Positions 22,176-35,470 of a DNA stretch of 64,000 bases are shown one piece after another. Origin of the DNA: Thozetella sp. PMI_491 (lineage: Eukaryota; Ascomycota; Sordariomycetes; Chaetosphaeriales; Chaetosphaeriaceae); the NCBI GenBank assembly GCA_021432635.1, contig MU270033.1:266649-330648 (forward strand). The letters run 5' to 3'. The position numbers were made by a program, and so were the translations under genes. Within the stretch, counting starts at the first letter, position 1, and each line of letters starts with the position of its first letter. The notes below the pieces were generated by a model. That model did no database searches and was not told the origin of the DNA. It saw nothing but the letters and a program-made list of their open reading frames with translations.

Positions 22176-23794
22176 GCTGAAGCACTAGGACTTTTGGCTG
22201 ATCTGCATCAGCACGCATGCGGCCAGTACCGCTGCCATTATTCGATGTGCAGGAGCAGGGCAAAGGCTTTCTAAGAATGTAAAAATATGATCTCTGGTCT
22301 TTTGCACATGTTTCACCCCTAGCATCACTGCCAGCTAATCGCAAAAGTCCATCCTCCAGCTGTGGAGCAGAAGCCGGCATGTTGCCGAACTAATGAGTTT
22401 AAATTATACAACAGTAATTCAGGCGTCCGTAGACGGCATGGAATGGTAACTTCCTAAATTATCTCGAGGTCTCTACCTGGGGAGCGTCTGTTCGTAACGC
22501 ACACTGGGACGTGCAACTCCAAGGAAGAAGTACAGATGTCTCTCGCAACCTGTTTACGCATACAGGATAGCGGAAATTGCACACAAATACGAGAAAATGC
22601 GCGGGAAGATGAGGTCAGGCAGCCCAGGATGGGCAGTCCTGTGACTAGACCGTGGTGCTAATACATCACTAGTGGACGGGACGGCCGGGCTCAAATGTAG
22701 GAAGATCATTCAGCTGCGTTATTCCGCGAGCGCCAGAAGTCAGTTCCCGAGCTAGTCCACAGAAATATATTCTGGCGTCCATGAGCTTTATCCTTGAGTT
22801 CAAGAGCACGCGAGCCTAATGCCCACGGCCTACATGACAACCCGGCTCCTTCGCGCATCCCAACCTTGATGAACCTCAACGTGCAAAAGATAACAGCTTC
22901 CAGAATAAATAGTATATAAGCACCTGCGAATCCTAAACCATTAGGGCTGACTCGGAACGTCACGTCTGGGTGTATCTTCTTGACAGCGGACATTGAAAAT
23001 CAGCGCCGATTCTTCGAATGTGCACGTGGGAAAACACCACGGCATAGTGTTTCTGCTTAGCCTAGCTTCCCTCCGACGAAACCACCCCCATCAAGCTACA
23101 GACATCCGGTTTGTAATCCAACATCATGCACCCGAGGTTCAATGAATTTAGTCCCTTTACCGTCGGGAAGGCGGGTATCCCGTTCCTGGGGAACCCCGCG
23201 GGGGAGAAACAAGGCAGAGTTTAGAACAGACCGACTCTTTCCATTTCAAATAGAAGGGCTGAAGAGCCCTGCAGTCAGCGCGATCAGGGTCCAGAAAGAA
23301 TAGCCGGCGACAACACCCCGGGCGGGCTGCGTGGGCAGCACCAACGCATGCCGATCCTAGCCTTGTTTGCGGAAGATCACGAACGTGGTCTCGCCCAGCC
23401 GGCATACCCGTTAGCGCATGACAGCTGGCAGCGCGGAAAATATATTGCTCGTGCCCTCAGGTGCATGCCGCCGACCGAGATCAGGGCCTGAAAACCTTGG
23501 TTCCTGAGCCGTTCGGGTGGGACTGGCTTGTCCAATAGACAAGAGGTTTGTTAATTTCGACGCGCGATCTGTTAACATCCAGACCATGAGGCCCTGCAAG
23601 TCTAGCCCTAGTAATACCATCACCGGCAGAGGTAATACGAGATTCTTAATGGCATGTATTTCCTGCCAAGAACTCTTCAGAATGCCATTCTACTGTCGCC
23701 AGCTACCCTAGCCCATGTTCTGCCGGTTGCTTGTGTGTCCGTCCTCTTCCACAGCCCTCACTTTCGTTAAGGCCTCTATGCTTCTCGCTACGAG
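22176..23794. other. Intergenic, 1.6 kb
   Basis: A minus-strand open frame at 22706-22993 (95 aa) has one hydrophobic helix (YILFILEAVIFCTLRF) and might be a small membrane protein or a gene remnant. I could not support it further. Nothing else is seen. Confidence 0.45.
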
Positions 23795-25377
23795 ATGAAG
23801 CTGCCAGCTTTCGTCGCACTATGTGTCGCGGCGCGCGGCACTCTCGCCTACGGTACCTGGAAGGGCAAGGTGGAAGAGATCGCGCGTGAGGCACGAAATG
23901 CCCCGCGTGCCCAGATCGAGATGATTGGCGATCTCCTCTCACTTAAATCTAACCAACTTACAGCCACGGGGAGATCAGTACAGTCCATCCTCCAGGGCCG
24001 GGAGACTCCGGTGGACACGGCCTCCGCATACTCGGCGGTGCCGGACCTTGACAGTGATGACTGCACTATGGACACTTGTTGCGTCTGGAAGCACATCGCC
24101 GACGAGATGTATACAAAGTTTCGCGGAGAGTCTGGCCGGTGTACCAAGTACGCGCGCGCAGCGGTCCGCCTGGGCTTCCACGACGCCGCCAGCTGGTCCA
24201 AGTCCACCGGCACCGGGGGCGGCGCTGACGGCTCCATTCTTCTCGGGAACGAGCTGATCCGGGCTGAGCACGACGGCCTACAGGATGTCGGCATCGTCAT
24301 CAAGAAGTGGTACGACAAGTACCACCGCGACTACGGCGTTGGCATGGCCGACCTGATCCAGATGGGTTCAAACGTCGCGACCGTCACCTGTCCACTGGGG
24401 CCTCGCGTCCGCACCTACGTCGGCCGCCCGGACAGCACCAAGCCCGCGCCGTCCGGCCTGATGCCGGACCCTAACGACTCGGCAGACAAGCTGATCGAGC
24501 TATTTCGCAACAAGACCATCACGCCTGATGGGCTTATCGCCCTCATAGGCGCCCACACGACGTCTCAGCAACACTTCTTCAACCAGAACCGGGATGGTGC
24601 TCCCCAGGATAGCACGCCGGGAGTTTGGGACATCAATTTTTATGGCGAAACCAAAGGAAACGCGCCCAAGCGCGTTCTAAAGTTGCCCAGTGACATTGCT
24701 CTGTCAAAAAATCCTGCCACCGCCGCGATCTGGGATGCCTTCGCTTCTCGCGTCGGCCAGGAAGCGTGGAATCTTGTGAGTCGCTTTCTCTCCATCCTTC
24801 TGTATCGCGGTTGGGGCGAACCACTATAAATAATGGCCACAAGACTAACTAGTCTTGGCAGGCCTATGCGCGCGAGTATATTCGGCTCAGTCTCTTGGGG
24901 GTGTACAACATCAACGACTTGACCGAGTGCACTAAGGTGCTTCCGATGCCGGTGACATCTTTCTCGCCTCCGGACCAGGACGCCGTCAACCAGTGGCTGA
25001 ACGGTAAAGAGCCTCCTAGCGGGGTAGATGTAGGCGGCATTCTGGAGGGAGGCGGCGTCTTGTCCGTTGTTGGAGGGCTTCTGGGAGGCATTCTAGGAGG
25101 TGGGCAGCAGGGCAGCAGCGGGAATGGGGGCCAGCGCGGCGGGGGTAATAGCGGAGGCAGTAGTGGAGGTCAGCGCGGTGGAGGAAATGGGGGAAGCCAG
25201 AGGGGCGGGGGCAACAGCGGTGGTCAACGTGGGGGTGGAATTAGCGGTGGGCAAGGGGGTGGCCAGGGGGGGATTGGAGGAGTCATAGGAGGACTTGGCG
25301 AGGGTGTCGGCGGCATCGTTGGGGGAATTGGCAGTGGTATTGGCGGGATCATTGGGGGTTTGCTTGGTGGAGGATAG
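23795..25377 (+). CDS. Secreted fungal haem peroxidase (class II type) with Gly-rich tail
   Basis: Exons 23795-24775 and 24862-25377 give 498 aa. A signal peptide (MKLPAFVALCVAARGTLA) starts the protein. The peroxidase domain shows the distal haem site RLGFHDAASW (Arg125, His129) and the proximal site GAHTTSQQ (His254), with GGGADGSI and VGRPDS motifs as in fungal class II peroxidases. It would reduce H2O2 while oxidising phenolic or similar substrates outside the cell. The tail after about residue 380 is unusual. It holds repeated QRGGG/SGG units, then GIGGVIGG-type Gly/Ile repeats, perhaps for wall or matrix binding. Ascomycete relatives often carry low-complexity tails, but this one is long. 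Confidence 0.92.
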
Positions 25378-25678
25378 AATACACATTGCCCTACGAGATA
25401 AATGCCGGCTAGGTAGACTTGTCCACCAACTACCATACCCTGCGTTGCCAGGACATCTCTAACGTCGCATTCTCATAGCTGCACTCACGTAAAAGGGGGT
25501 CACCAGTGTCACCTCCAGCTAATAACCACATAATATTGGTAGATCATAGGGGTATTATAACCGGCAACAGATTTATATACATCGAACTCCGTGCCACCAA
25601 ACCCTCCGATATGTAACAGTTGCTCTATACAATAAATATTATGGCGTATCTCTAAGGACCGCAGTGAGAGCCTTCTGA

Positions 25679-26571
25679 TTAAATGATGCCCCTCTGACGA
25701 GTGCCGAGGCGTTTGGGGACACACCAGGTCAATACCGAGATCAAGACCACCGGAAACCCGATGCCGAGACTAAGTCCTAATGCCAGCTTTTGGGCATCCG
25801 ATAATCCGCTACCCTTTTCAATAGGTGACTGGGTTGGCACGGGGTTTCCGCCAGAGCTTGATGGGGTGGGCGTCCCTGTTGAAGTTGAGGTGGATGTTGA
25901 TGATGTTGATGATCTTAGTGAAGTGACGGTCCAGTCAATCCTGCTTGGCTCAGAGTGAGCTGTTGATTCAACAGTAAAAGTTTCCAAGTCTGGTGATGTG
26001 GTCTTGGTGTCAAGAATGGGGGATGATGTATTTGTTATTTTTGTTGTCGAGACAAAGGTGGCCAAGCTGGGTGGCTGGGTGGCTGTTGAGATTCGCGTGG
26101 TAGACGAGGCTGACAAGGTTGGCGAAGATGTTGCGGCCGTCGCGAGAGGCCCAAACATAGAGACTGCTAAAGCACTGAGAGTCGCCTGGGCGGCGGCGTT
26201 GATGCCAGCGCACACCTGCAAAAGAAGGGTCTACCGCTCTTGTCAGCATTGGAACCTCTCTAGCCGTCCCTTGCCTGATCATAATACTCGTCCGGGCATG
26301 GCCTTACGTTCTCACTGTTCTCGGCCTGGGCACAAAGGGCCACCAGCGCCAGCGCGTTGGCCGCCTGGGCCTGGCTCTTTGCCTCCTCTGCGTCCTTCCA
26401 GGCCAGAATGGACCAAGCGCCGAATACCACCGCGGCCGCCGTGCCGATGATCTGGAGCATCCAGACAACGATCCTGGCGGACAGCGGCTCCTGGATCACC
26501 ACGGGCACCACGCCCTGTTGCGAGTCCATTGTCTTGATAGACATAGACCGAGGGCTATACATGACCGACAT
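25679..26571 (-). CDS. Two-TM surface protein with Ser/Thr-rich ectodomain
   Basis: Exons 26571-26308 and 26215-25679 (intron 92 bp, GTAAGG...GCAG) give 266 aa. An N-terminal membrane segment (VVWMLQIIGTAAAVVFGAW, about residues 32-55) is followed by an Ala-rich helical stretch and a Ser/Thr-rich region of about 110 residues likely to be O-glycosylated. A second membrane helix (LALGLSLGIGFPVVLISVL) and a short basic tail end the protein. This is the layout of fungal wall-stress-sensor-like or unassigned surface proteins. No family is recognised. The start could also be the later in-frame ATG before DSQQG. Confidence 0.75.
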
Positions 26572-27910
26572 TTTCGCGGATAGGCCGAGCGTCAGGGCAG
26601 GGACGGTGAAGGACTATGGACTAGGGTGTCAGAGGACCCCGCGAAGATATACCGTCCTGTGCCCCTGACTGTTCAGCTAGCTGGCTACCTAGTCTTGCGC
26701 TACTGCACAATTATGGCGCATGCGATCGTATTGTATTTCCTACGTTAGCGAATCGCGTGGAGCAATGGCGCTAGACCTTGAGCAATGCATAAGGATTCGA
26801 GTTCACTGCCCCCCTCGCTTATCTGGCGGTGTATTTTGTGTGGCGGCCTACGTCTCAGGGCCGGGGTTGCAACCTGTCCGTACATTTTTAGATTGTGCGA
26901 CGTGAGAATATAAGGGGCGGGAGATGAGTCTACCAGAATGCAACTCTAGCCGTTGGGGGCCGTGATATACCAAGACTTCCAAGACCTGTACCAAGACGAA
27001 CCGGACTCAATACCCTTCTCGTAGCCCGGTCGGCACCTGTAACAGATTTTTGCGGCGTGAGCGCGATATCGTCAATCCGAAGCCGCTCAGCTCTATGACT
27101 GCCGACATTGAGCGCCGCATGGGCTTCAAGGGTGCTGAGCGCCTATTGCGCTAGTCTCCCCCTGTCCTTCACCTGTAATGCCCGAGGCACTCGAAATGTT
27201 TCCTTGAAGCAATATAGAAGCCTTCTCTGTCGGCCCAAGGATTCTCACCAGCGGCCGCAAGGATCTTTCAGCCCCATTGTCTTTCCTAGACTCTTGCTCC
27301 GATGCTACCTACCTACAATAGACTTATCCCTACCTACCCATAGTTACACAAACGCAATAGACCATACGAGTATCGAGCATCCGTACTACGATTATTGCTC
27401 CCCTTCTGGGCGCAAATGGCGCCCGGCCCCGCAGAAGTGCAGCTGAGGCCTAGATGCTTGCCTGACTAGGGACCTGCGTTGTCTACCCTGCGCCGACGCA
27501 CCTACCCCTCGACCTTACTTATCCAGGACCCTTTTGGACCCCAACTGAGCCTGCTGCATGCACACATTACGAGAAATTGTGCATGAAAAGCTCAGTGAAT
27601 AGGTTGCACGGTGCATGGTAGGCTAAGGACTGGGGTGAAGTCAAAGTGCAATTTGTCAACTATCTCGCATGTCTGCCTAGGTAGGGTATGGGGTAGAAAG
27701 CAATCCCGTTATGCGTCTAGACACCGCACTGCCGACAGTAATTCTCAGAAAATTGGTAGCAAAGGCCCCTCAAGACTTGTCGCGTACGCTACGCGTATCG
27801 CTTTCCAGTTTCTCTGGCCAGCGGGGAAGAATCTCGCCGATCAGAGGCGTTGACGCGAGGACGGCGTGTCAGATAATCCTTGTCAACCATCCTGGTCACC
27901 AGCAGACACC
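26572..27910. other. Intergenic, 1.3 kb
   Basis: Lies between the 5' end of the two-TM gene and the 3' end of the next minus-strand gene. No supported gene, repeat or RNA. Confidence 0.6.
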
Positions 27911-28368
27911 TCAGGCATCCTCTGAAAGCTCCTTTTTGACCTTCTTGCCCTTGCCACCGGTCGGGGTGTCAGTGCTCATGGTGTCGCCTCCCTTCTCCTC
28001 AGCCGGGTTGCCGTCCGCTTGTCCTAGTTTCGCGCGCTTGGAGGAGCTGCTTGCCACAGCCAGGGGATGCTGCTTGCGTTTCGGGGTCTTTGGGGCCGCG
28101 TCCTGGTCACCAGAGGAGCCGGCGTCCTCGGTGGTAGGCTCAACGTCAGCGAAAAGTTTCTTGCGAATCGTCCACCAGCGATGTTTGACTGATTTTGGTT
28201 TGATGTTCAGCTGTTCGGCCACTTTGTCGACGTCGAACTGATGGGAAGAAATTGTCAGCATCTTTTGACTTGAGCATGTGTGAGTATTAGCCGTACATCG
28301 GGAGGCTGCTTGAGCGCCATCATGACGGCACGAAGGAAGGCCGTCTCCGTTTCGGTAAGAGCGGACAT
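27911..28368 (-). CDS. Small Myb/SANT-like nuclear protein
   Basis: Exons 28368-28297 and 28237-27911 (59-bp intron) give 132 aa. The first 50 residues form a helix-turn-helix-like domain typical of small fungal Myb/SANT-like proteins, with ETAFLRAVMMALKQPPD, then FDVDKVAEQLNIKPKSV and HRWWTIRKKL. The remainder is basic and disordered, with likely nuclear signals (PKRKQH, KRAK, KGKKVKKE). A DNA- or chromatin-binding role is likely. The start at 28368 is supported because the first exon supplies helix 1 of the domain. Confidence 0.82.
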
Positions 28369-29027
28369 TGCTTTTGTCGGAAGTAAGGTGTTTTTTGTTG
28401 AAAGTGTTAGGATGAGTGCAGACTGAGTCAAGGTAGGATGGAGATCGGCTCAGCGGTCTCGCTCTAGGGAAGTTAGTTGAGAGCGGGTGGTGTTTGAGAG
28501 TTGAAGGGGGAAGAGAGCTGCGCAGAGGTTATTGTTCAAAAAAGGCGGGAAAGGGTTGGTGAGTGGGTGGAGGGGCGAGAAAGCTGTTGGGAGAAGTTGA
28601 GCTGAGATGAAGTTGTCAAAGGTTAGAAAACTGCTACCCCATGCTAGTATCGGGCTCGATTGCATGGTGAGTCATGTTGTGTAGATATCTTATTATTCAC
28701 TTACCTTCCATTGTCTGTTGCTACTTGTCTCTCACCATCAATCACATGATCATCATCGTGTACCTGATTGTCGTATCTATCTCAGTGCCTGGGACAAGGT
28801 GGCAACACAATCTTGATAACTACCTGATCACCTGCTCGAGTTTCCAATTACGAAAACATTCATAGACAACATTGCTTCTTTGCTGACATTGATACTATCA
28901 ATGCTAGAAGAATTTGTGATTTTGGGACATACAAATGAAAGCGAACTGGGTACTCCCGGATCAACTCCTTGCGCCTTGAACACGGATCACCAAACAAGCC
29001 CCTTCGTGCTAGCGTCAACAATTTCCT
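28369..29027. other. Intergenic, 0.66 kb
   Basis: Upstream of the Myb-like gene and downstream of the adenylation/TmpA gene, both on the minus strand. No supported gene. Confidence 0.6.
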
Positions 29028-32000
29028 TTAGCTGTCCCAAATGGCGCCATAGCATGGCACTCCCCTGGTCTCCAGACCGTACACAACCTTCTTGGTGATC
29101 TTCTCATTGGCAATGATGATCGCCGCTTCGGCCTTGAAGTCCTTGACCATATTGCATGCCAGCTTCACCATGTCGGGCCGGCCCTGCGTCGTTGTGTCCC
29201 AGATGACGGCATGGGGGTTCTGCTTCTTCAGCGATTCCACGAGCTGGGGTCCGAAAGTTTTCTCAGGGCTCTTGGTGCTCCAGAGTACCGCCGTCGGGCA
29301 GCTGGGGATTTGGATGTGACCGAGGCACGGGCCGATGCCGGATCCAGTCGCGATAACCACCACGCGTCGGAAGAGCGTGGCGATGCGCATGACGCCGCAC
29401 GTGGGGACGCTCCGTACCCACAGATGTGTCGGGGGGTTCTCGATGCAGAATCGCGTCCAGTCGCCCGCGTTGGAGACGACGAGCGAGTAGCCTTTCGGGT
29501 ACATGTTGCCGGGTCCGTGGGCCTCCGGTGCCGGGATGGTGGCGAAAGAGTGCCACTCGAAGAGAGGTCGGAACGAGATGCGGGTGAAAGATCCATTGAC
29601 GGGTACGGTGTAGTCGAAATGGAGCTGGATCGCGTGGTTTGAGAGGACCTCGGATACGACAGGGACACGTCGCAGCCAGAACCAAGACGACGCGATGCTC
29701 AGAGTCGCCACCACGAGCAACCAGAAGGCCGGGTTATGCAGAAGCGCCGTTCCATAAGAAATATCCTTCTCGGTAGCAGAGTCGTGGATGGCAACGAAGT
29801 TCTGCGCCCAGAACAACGCGAGCATGGTCCAGCCCATGAAACGGTGCCAGCGCTCGAAGAAGTCGTGACGCGTCTTGCGGAACTTGGGCATCGCGAAGAA
29901 GATCATGGTGGCGAAGAACACCGAGATCATCCAAGACAAAACCTGGTAGGCAACGGAGCGATGGGGATACGCACCGCAGCCGCGAGTGGACAGGCAGATG
30001 GCATCGTTGATGTTTCCCACCAGTAGCCAAATGCCCGCCCACGTCGCCGCGCTAGAATGGATGCCGCCTAGGTGATAAATCTTCGCGGCAGAGGCCCGGA
30101 TCCACAGCGGCCATGACTTGGGAAGTGAGCAGCAGATGGTGTACAGAGCGTTGATCACGAAGTCCTGTCGGATGAGGACGGCCAGGTTGAGGTTGATGGC
30201 GACCATGTACGAGGCCCAGTCGCGCTCGAATCCGACGAGATACATGGAGAGAACGACCGCAATGTTGGCCAGGTAGACAATGGATAGGAGGGCGCGATAC
30301 GGGATGAAGATGATCTTGATCAAGTTTCGGAAGTACTTGGAGTGCCGTTTGCTAGGCGGCTCGTCGTCGAGGTGGAACTCCATGTTAGACTCCTTGGCCT
30401 TGAGATCGAGAGATGCTGACGAGCTGTCGGTGCCGAGGGCGCTGACCACAGAGACTTGGGAGCGCTTTTCGGATCCCAGAGTGTTGGCTAGTGGAAGTAG
30501 GGCTTTCTCGGGGTCGGCCGCGCTTTTTACATGCGCGGGCGGTGGGGTGCTGGGCGGCGTGAGACCCGCCGCTTCCCGCTCTGCCATTGAGGTGAGGGCC
30601 TTTTTGTCAACTTTGCCGTTGGCGGTGAGAGGAAAGGCTTTGAGGAGATGGTAGTGGGTTGGGTGGGCATAGTACGGAAGCGTAGATTTGAGCGCGGTGC
30701 GGACCTGCGCCATGCTGCATGTCTCCGGGTGCAGGAACCCATGGATCTCACCCCCAATCAACAATGCTACCGACTTCTGGACGCTGGTGGCGGTACCCAT
30801 GGCGTTTGCCACTCCGTCCAGTTCTACACGAAAGCCCTTTGTGGAGTGTCAGAGAAAGTCTAGGACGGAAACGCCCAAAGAGGAAAACAACAAACACAAA
30901 CACAACGCACCTTGACTTTGACTTGGTCGTCGTTTCGCCCCAAAATCTCAATTCGACCGCACGGCAGCCAGCGGCCAAGGTCTCCAGTGTTGTACATCAT
31001 GGAGCTGCAACGCAGTAAGTATCCAGACTTTTTCTTCGTCTTTTGTTTTTCAAAGAAAATATTCATGAATTTTGATCCAGGAAGCTTACCCATCAGCCGC
31101 GAAGGGGTCCGGGAGATACCTCTCCGAGGTCTTCTCTGGAAGGTTCACGTAGCCCCTAGAAATCCCTCTTCCACCACCCCACATGGTGCCTACAGCGCCT
31201 ACAGGAACCGGACGGAGGTCATCGTCGAGGATGTAGACAGAATTATTTGGAGTCGGCGTGCCGATTGTTAGTACACCCCCTGCGATGTGCTTGTGCATCG
31301 TATTGACGATAGTGGTCTCAGTAGGACCGCAGCAGTTGTAGTACGTTCCATGGGATGCCCACTTATCAGCAAGTCTACATCGATGGTTAGAGACCAGGTT
31401 CCTCAGCTGCCGTTGTGAAAATCCGAGATACCAAGGTTGGAACTCACGCTAACCAGCTCCTCTCGCCGGCAGTGGCAACCATTTTGATATTCGGGAACAA
31501 CTCTGGCTCCTTTAAAGACAGAATCGACGGTGTACAGATCATGACGTCGATCTAGCTAGTGTTAGAGAATAGTAAATCCCAACTGTGAGTAAGAACTCAC
31601 CTGGTTCAGAGCAGAGGTCCAATTGGAGCCTCGCATAATGAGGGTGCCGCCATTGCAAAGACAGCCAAGAATCTCCCACGCGCCTATTCGGGTGAAAATT
31701 GAGGTTAGCGAGATGTGTCGTTCTGCTCTGCGGGTTTCGCGGCATTCGTACCCATATCAAAGCTAATACTGAGAATAGATCCAACCTTGGTGCCAGGTTT
31801 AATACCGAGGTTCCCCGGCGCGAGGCAAACTAGATTGGTGACGTTGCCATGCGTGACATCGACCCCTTTTGGCGCGCCTGTAGTACCTGTTTGCCCGAGT
31901 GAGAATCGCACTTTGCAGGAATACGAGCGAGTAAATTCTCACCAGAAGTGTAAATCACATAGCAACCGTCCTCGGCAGTAGCTAAATCAGCAAATTCGTC

Positions 32001-32513
32001 CGGAGCCTCATCCCCCGACTCTTGTTGCTCTTGGTTCTGGACCGTGACTAGCGTGCACCGTCGTAGGATATCGCTCTCCGAGCATTGAAAGCGTGCCCTG
32101 GTAGAGTCGATGCACACTGCGAGGTTCTTTCCGGACTGCTCCAGAACCGTTTCGAGCGTCTTTTCGGCTACCACACTGCCGTCCATCGGGACGTACTGTG
32201 CGCCGGATAACAGGATGGCATAGATACCCACCAGCATCTCGATGCCGCGCTTGGCAACAAGAGGTACCCTGTCTCCGGGTCGCGTGCCTTGTGTGCGAAG
32301 CTCCCGCGCAAGGATGAGAGCCCTACGCTCAAGGTCTGCATAGGTGATCTCTCGTGGTACGCTACCGGAGAGATCGATGCCAGCAACCGCTTCGGGGTAC
32401 AGGCAGACATTGTGGTGGATGGCCGCGGTCACAGTGGGGAAGGGGCAAGCAGTCGATGGCCCGTTGGTGAAAGAAGCGTCCGGCATGACGCCATCGAGAC
32501 AAGAAATAGCCAT
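29028..32513 (-). CDS. NRPS-like adenylation domain fused to TmpA-like membrane reductase domain
   Basis: Seven exons (32513-31943, 31886-31752, 31683-31601, 31551-31448, 31374-31090, 31004-30911, 30836-29028) close into 1026 aa. Residues 1-about 540 are an adenylate-forming domain with its core motifs: [11 protein letters not shown] (formed across an intron), [35 protein letters not shown] and NGKVDKKAL. No carrier-protein LGGxS motif follows. The C-terminal half has several membrane helices and a reductase-like end ([13 protein letters not shown]), as in the fungal TmpA oxidoreductase family. It probably activates a carboxylic acid and passes it to, or anchors it near, a membrane redox module. 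This architecture occurs in other fungi. The product is unknown, and no tailoring genes lie beside it. Confidence 0.9.
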
Positions 32514-35470
32514 GGCCGGGGCATATAATCTCTAAGATCTGAGTAGGAATAGGGGAGCCTAAGCAAAAAAGGAGGGTGCCTAGTTCGAAGACCTGGGCCT
32601 TGGACGACGCCGTTCAGAGGTGGGAGACAAGGGTTCTTATGGAGGACTGTAGCCTAGACGAGCCACAGCAGGCTAGTCAAGTCCTCGAGGCTGGGGGCCT
32701 CAATATATAGTATACATGTGATGAGATCTACGTTGGGCCTCCTTCCTAACATAAGGAAACTGAGTCTCAGGCCTGAGGTACAGCCATGTAGCCATGGAGT
32801 CGCCAGCTCCACTCACGGAGGTGTGCTTCCTTGCCACAATACGACGGCAAACTGCAAGATTTTTCTCCCAAGTTGGAAGGATCCTATGCACAAGCCTCGA
32901 GGTAGGGCTGGGTGGAGAGTTCTCGTATGATGGCACGGTTGCCACCCAGCAGCCAGTTCACACCGAGTGGGAGCGTTTCATTCGTGATTGCCAAGTCTCG
33001 GTAGAGCCCCCAGGGCCTGGAGCAGCCTCCTCCAGAGACAAGATAGGATAGGACAGGGCTTGGAGTAGCTGTGGCATAGATGAAAACCGGAGAGATTCGG
33101 AGGTTGCATACCCCACCCACCCCAGCCAAGGGCCTTTCGTATTCCGACACTCCAGCTGGATACTTATGGACCCTCGAGGGGGCCGGCCTACAAGAGGGAC
33201 CCCGATCAGCAGTAGCAACTGCGGCTAGCGACAGGGGGGAGACGGCTACTGGAGGAACATTAGGCCGGTGTCGACGCAACGGAAGGTATCTTCAAGGAGC
33301 CATGTCAACACTGTCGTTTATCCCGTCATTCCCGACAATCCCTCCGTCCATCGAGCTGCAGGTGTGTCACGGCAGAGCCAAGATGCCAAGCCCATGTCCC
33401 GCGTCCAGGCTAACGCATGGCGAACTCTGGGATGGCGCGGTTGACGGATTCAATCCGGGGAAGGGAGGACGTGAGCTAGTGATGTCTGCAGCGCGCTGCT
33501 GCAGGCTCGGGAGCGCGCTCGTCAGGGAAGGTCCCGGCCCTCGCGTGGGCGGCGTTGCACCCTGGGCGCGCCGATGCCGTTTCGCACGGCCAGCCGCAGG
33601 ATAAACAAAACGGAGGCGGGACCCGCTGAAACGGAGCGCAAGAGCCGGGAAATGCGACCCCAGCGTGACTTCAGGCGAAGGGCCAAGTGTCCCTGTTCGG
33701 CAGGCAGGCCGACGTTGCGCGCACGCCCGGTCGCCTCTGGCGCAGATCGGACGGGTACGAATGATTCGTGGACCATCAATCGCAAACGCTGGTGGGTGGC
33801 TGGCGCGACTCCAAGGGTCCTCTGGCGTTGCAGTCGTCTCCAGCGAGCATAGGGTGCCGAGGAAGCACGCGCGGGACGAAGGGAGAAAAAACAAGTAAAC
33901 AGAGCCCATGTTTCCCGGCTCCAGTTCCGTCTGAAGCGGGAGGGGGGCGAGGGCCTTGCATTTCGCTGTCTTGCTCTCTGTATAGTACCACCCGCTCCAC
34001 AGGGCGGGCAAACGGTGGACCCCGGCTTGGAAACAGCTTGACCCACCACACGGGGAGATCGATCCCAAGTTGGCGATCAGGTCGATCAGGCAAGAATAAA
34101 CTAGAGATGCATGATGTAGCGTCGCGTAGTCCTGTCCTTTCCGTCGACCATGTACGTACCAGCTGGCCCCCGCTCGCCGATCTCTGCCCCCTGGCGGCGT
34201 CGTCCAACGACAAAGTCTACCAGAAACACAGCAAACAGATCCGGTCAATAAGCCTCGTTTTCCGTATCTAGACACGGAAAGAACAACAGTAAAACCCTCG
34301 GAAGCAACAAGCCGATGGGGCGATTCTTGGCCACCAATGCGGTATGCATCGCGCCGATGCCTTGGCCGAGACGCGTTTGAACGACCGCCATGGGTAGGTA
34401 CGCAACAGGGATCGCTTCTATTGGAGGCGAGGCCGTTCAGAATGGCGGAATATGTGGTCTCCTGAGCCCGCCCACCATATACCCGTCGGAATCCTCCCGA
34501 GTGGGCGTTGGATGCAGGGCCCCATGCGTGCTCGCGAAGAGGGTGCCCTCATCGGGGCCTTATTTGTTGGCTTCGGGCGCGCGACGCCGCAAGTCCCGCA
34601 TAACTAGATAGGGTATCGAATGTGTGAGGGCACCAACTAGGATTCTGTCTAGTGTGGAGGTCAGATGCAACCACGTCAGTGGTGCTTCCCTTAGGGATCT
34701 GGGGTACCTGAAGGTGTGAAGGCCTAGCACGGGCGGCGGGCGTCACTCGGCATCTTACCACCAATAGGCGCCTCAGCTCTGCGGGAGGGAGCGGGATAGA
34801 GGTAGCTGCTGAGCACCAGCGGGTAGCTGTAGACAGCCGCTTAGTGGATGTAGGTTACCATGCGTTGCTCAGGGGTATGTGTGCTTGCTCCACGTGGCTG
34901 TCAAAGAAGGTGTGTGTGTGTCTCAACATTCTGTCTCAGCCTAGTCTTGAGGACTAGTAGACAGTGATATCACACCCCCGAAGGCATCTAATTAACAGGT
35001 TCTTAGACGATTTAATTAATCTAGCATGAAACCTGTAGTAGGTAGGTATGGATGGCCAGTACTTAAGGCGTCCAAGCATACAGTGGTGTTTTGATTCTTA
35101 TAATTCCTATTAGGCATCAAAGTAAAAATCTAGCTTCCAAAAGCTTTCACACGATGCACAGTATTCCAAGCATAGTAACTCTGCCAACTACTGGCACGTG
35201 CTGAGCGACCCTGGTCTACGCGAGCACCGGCACTCAGGATCATGAAGCAAAATTTAGAGTCCACATATTCAATTTGCGGAAGCTATGGATGAAAAATTAT
35301 ATGTACATAAAATTGAGGCCAAACGTTCAAATTTGATACAGGGCCTATGGATTTGAGTTGTTGATTGGACAGTTGTTACGAAGGAAACCCCTTGCGTGCT
35401 CTACAGGCAGCCCCTTGACATCCAGCTCAAGCTGTGCCGAACAGACTGAAACGCTTTCCAGCGTTCGTAT
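32514..35470. other. Gene-poor stretch, 3 kb
   Basis: Contains long open frames near 33.4-34.3 kb on the minus strand, but these are Arg/Pro/Ser-rich with no domain and reflect GC-rich composition. A short TG run lies near 34912. The right half is AT-rich. I see no gene, transposon or RNA that can be supported. Confidence 0.55.

Noticed and set aside
28450-28665. 71-aa minus-strand frame upstream of the Myb-like gene
   Set aside because: Lies in the likely 5' leader/promoter of that gene, with no signature or homologous block recognised.
33367-34275. 302-aa minus-strand open frame
   Set aside because: Composition is Arg/Pro/Ser-rich, there are no domain motifs, and similar open frames occur on the opposite strand. 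Best explained by GC-rich non-coding sequence.
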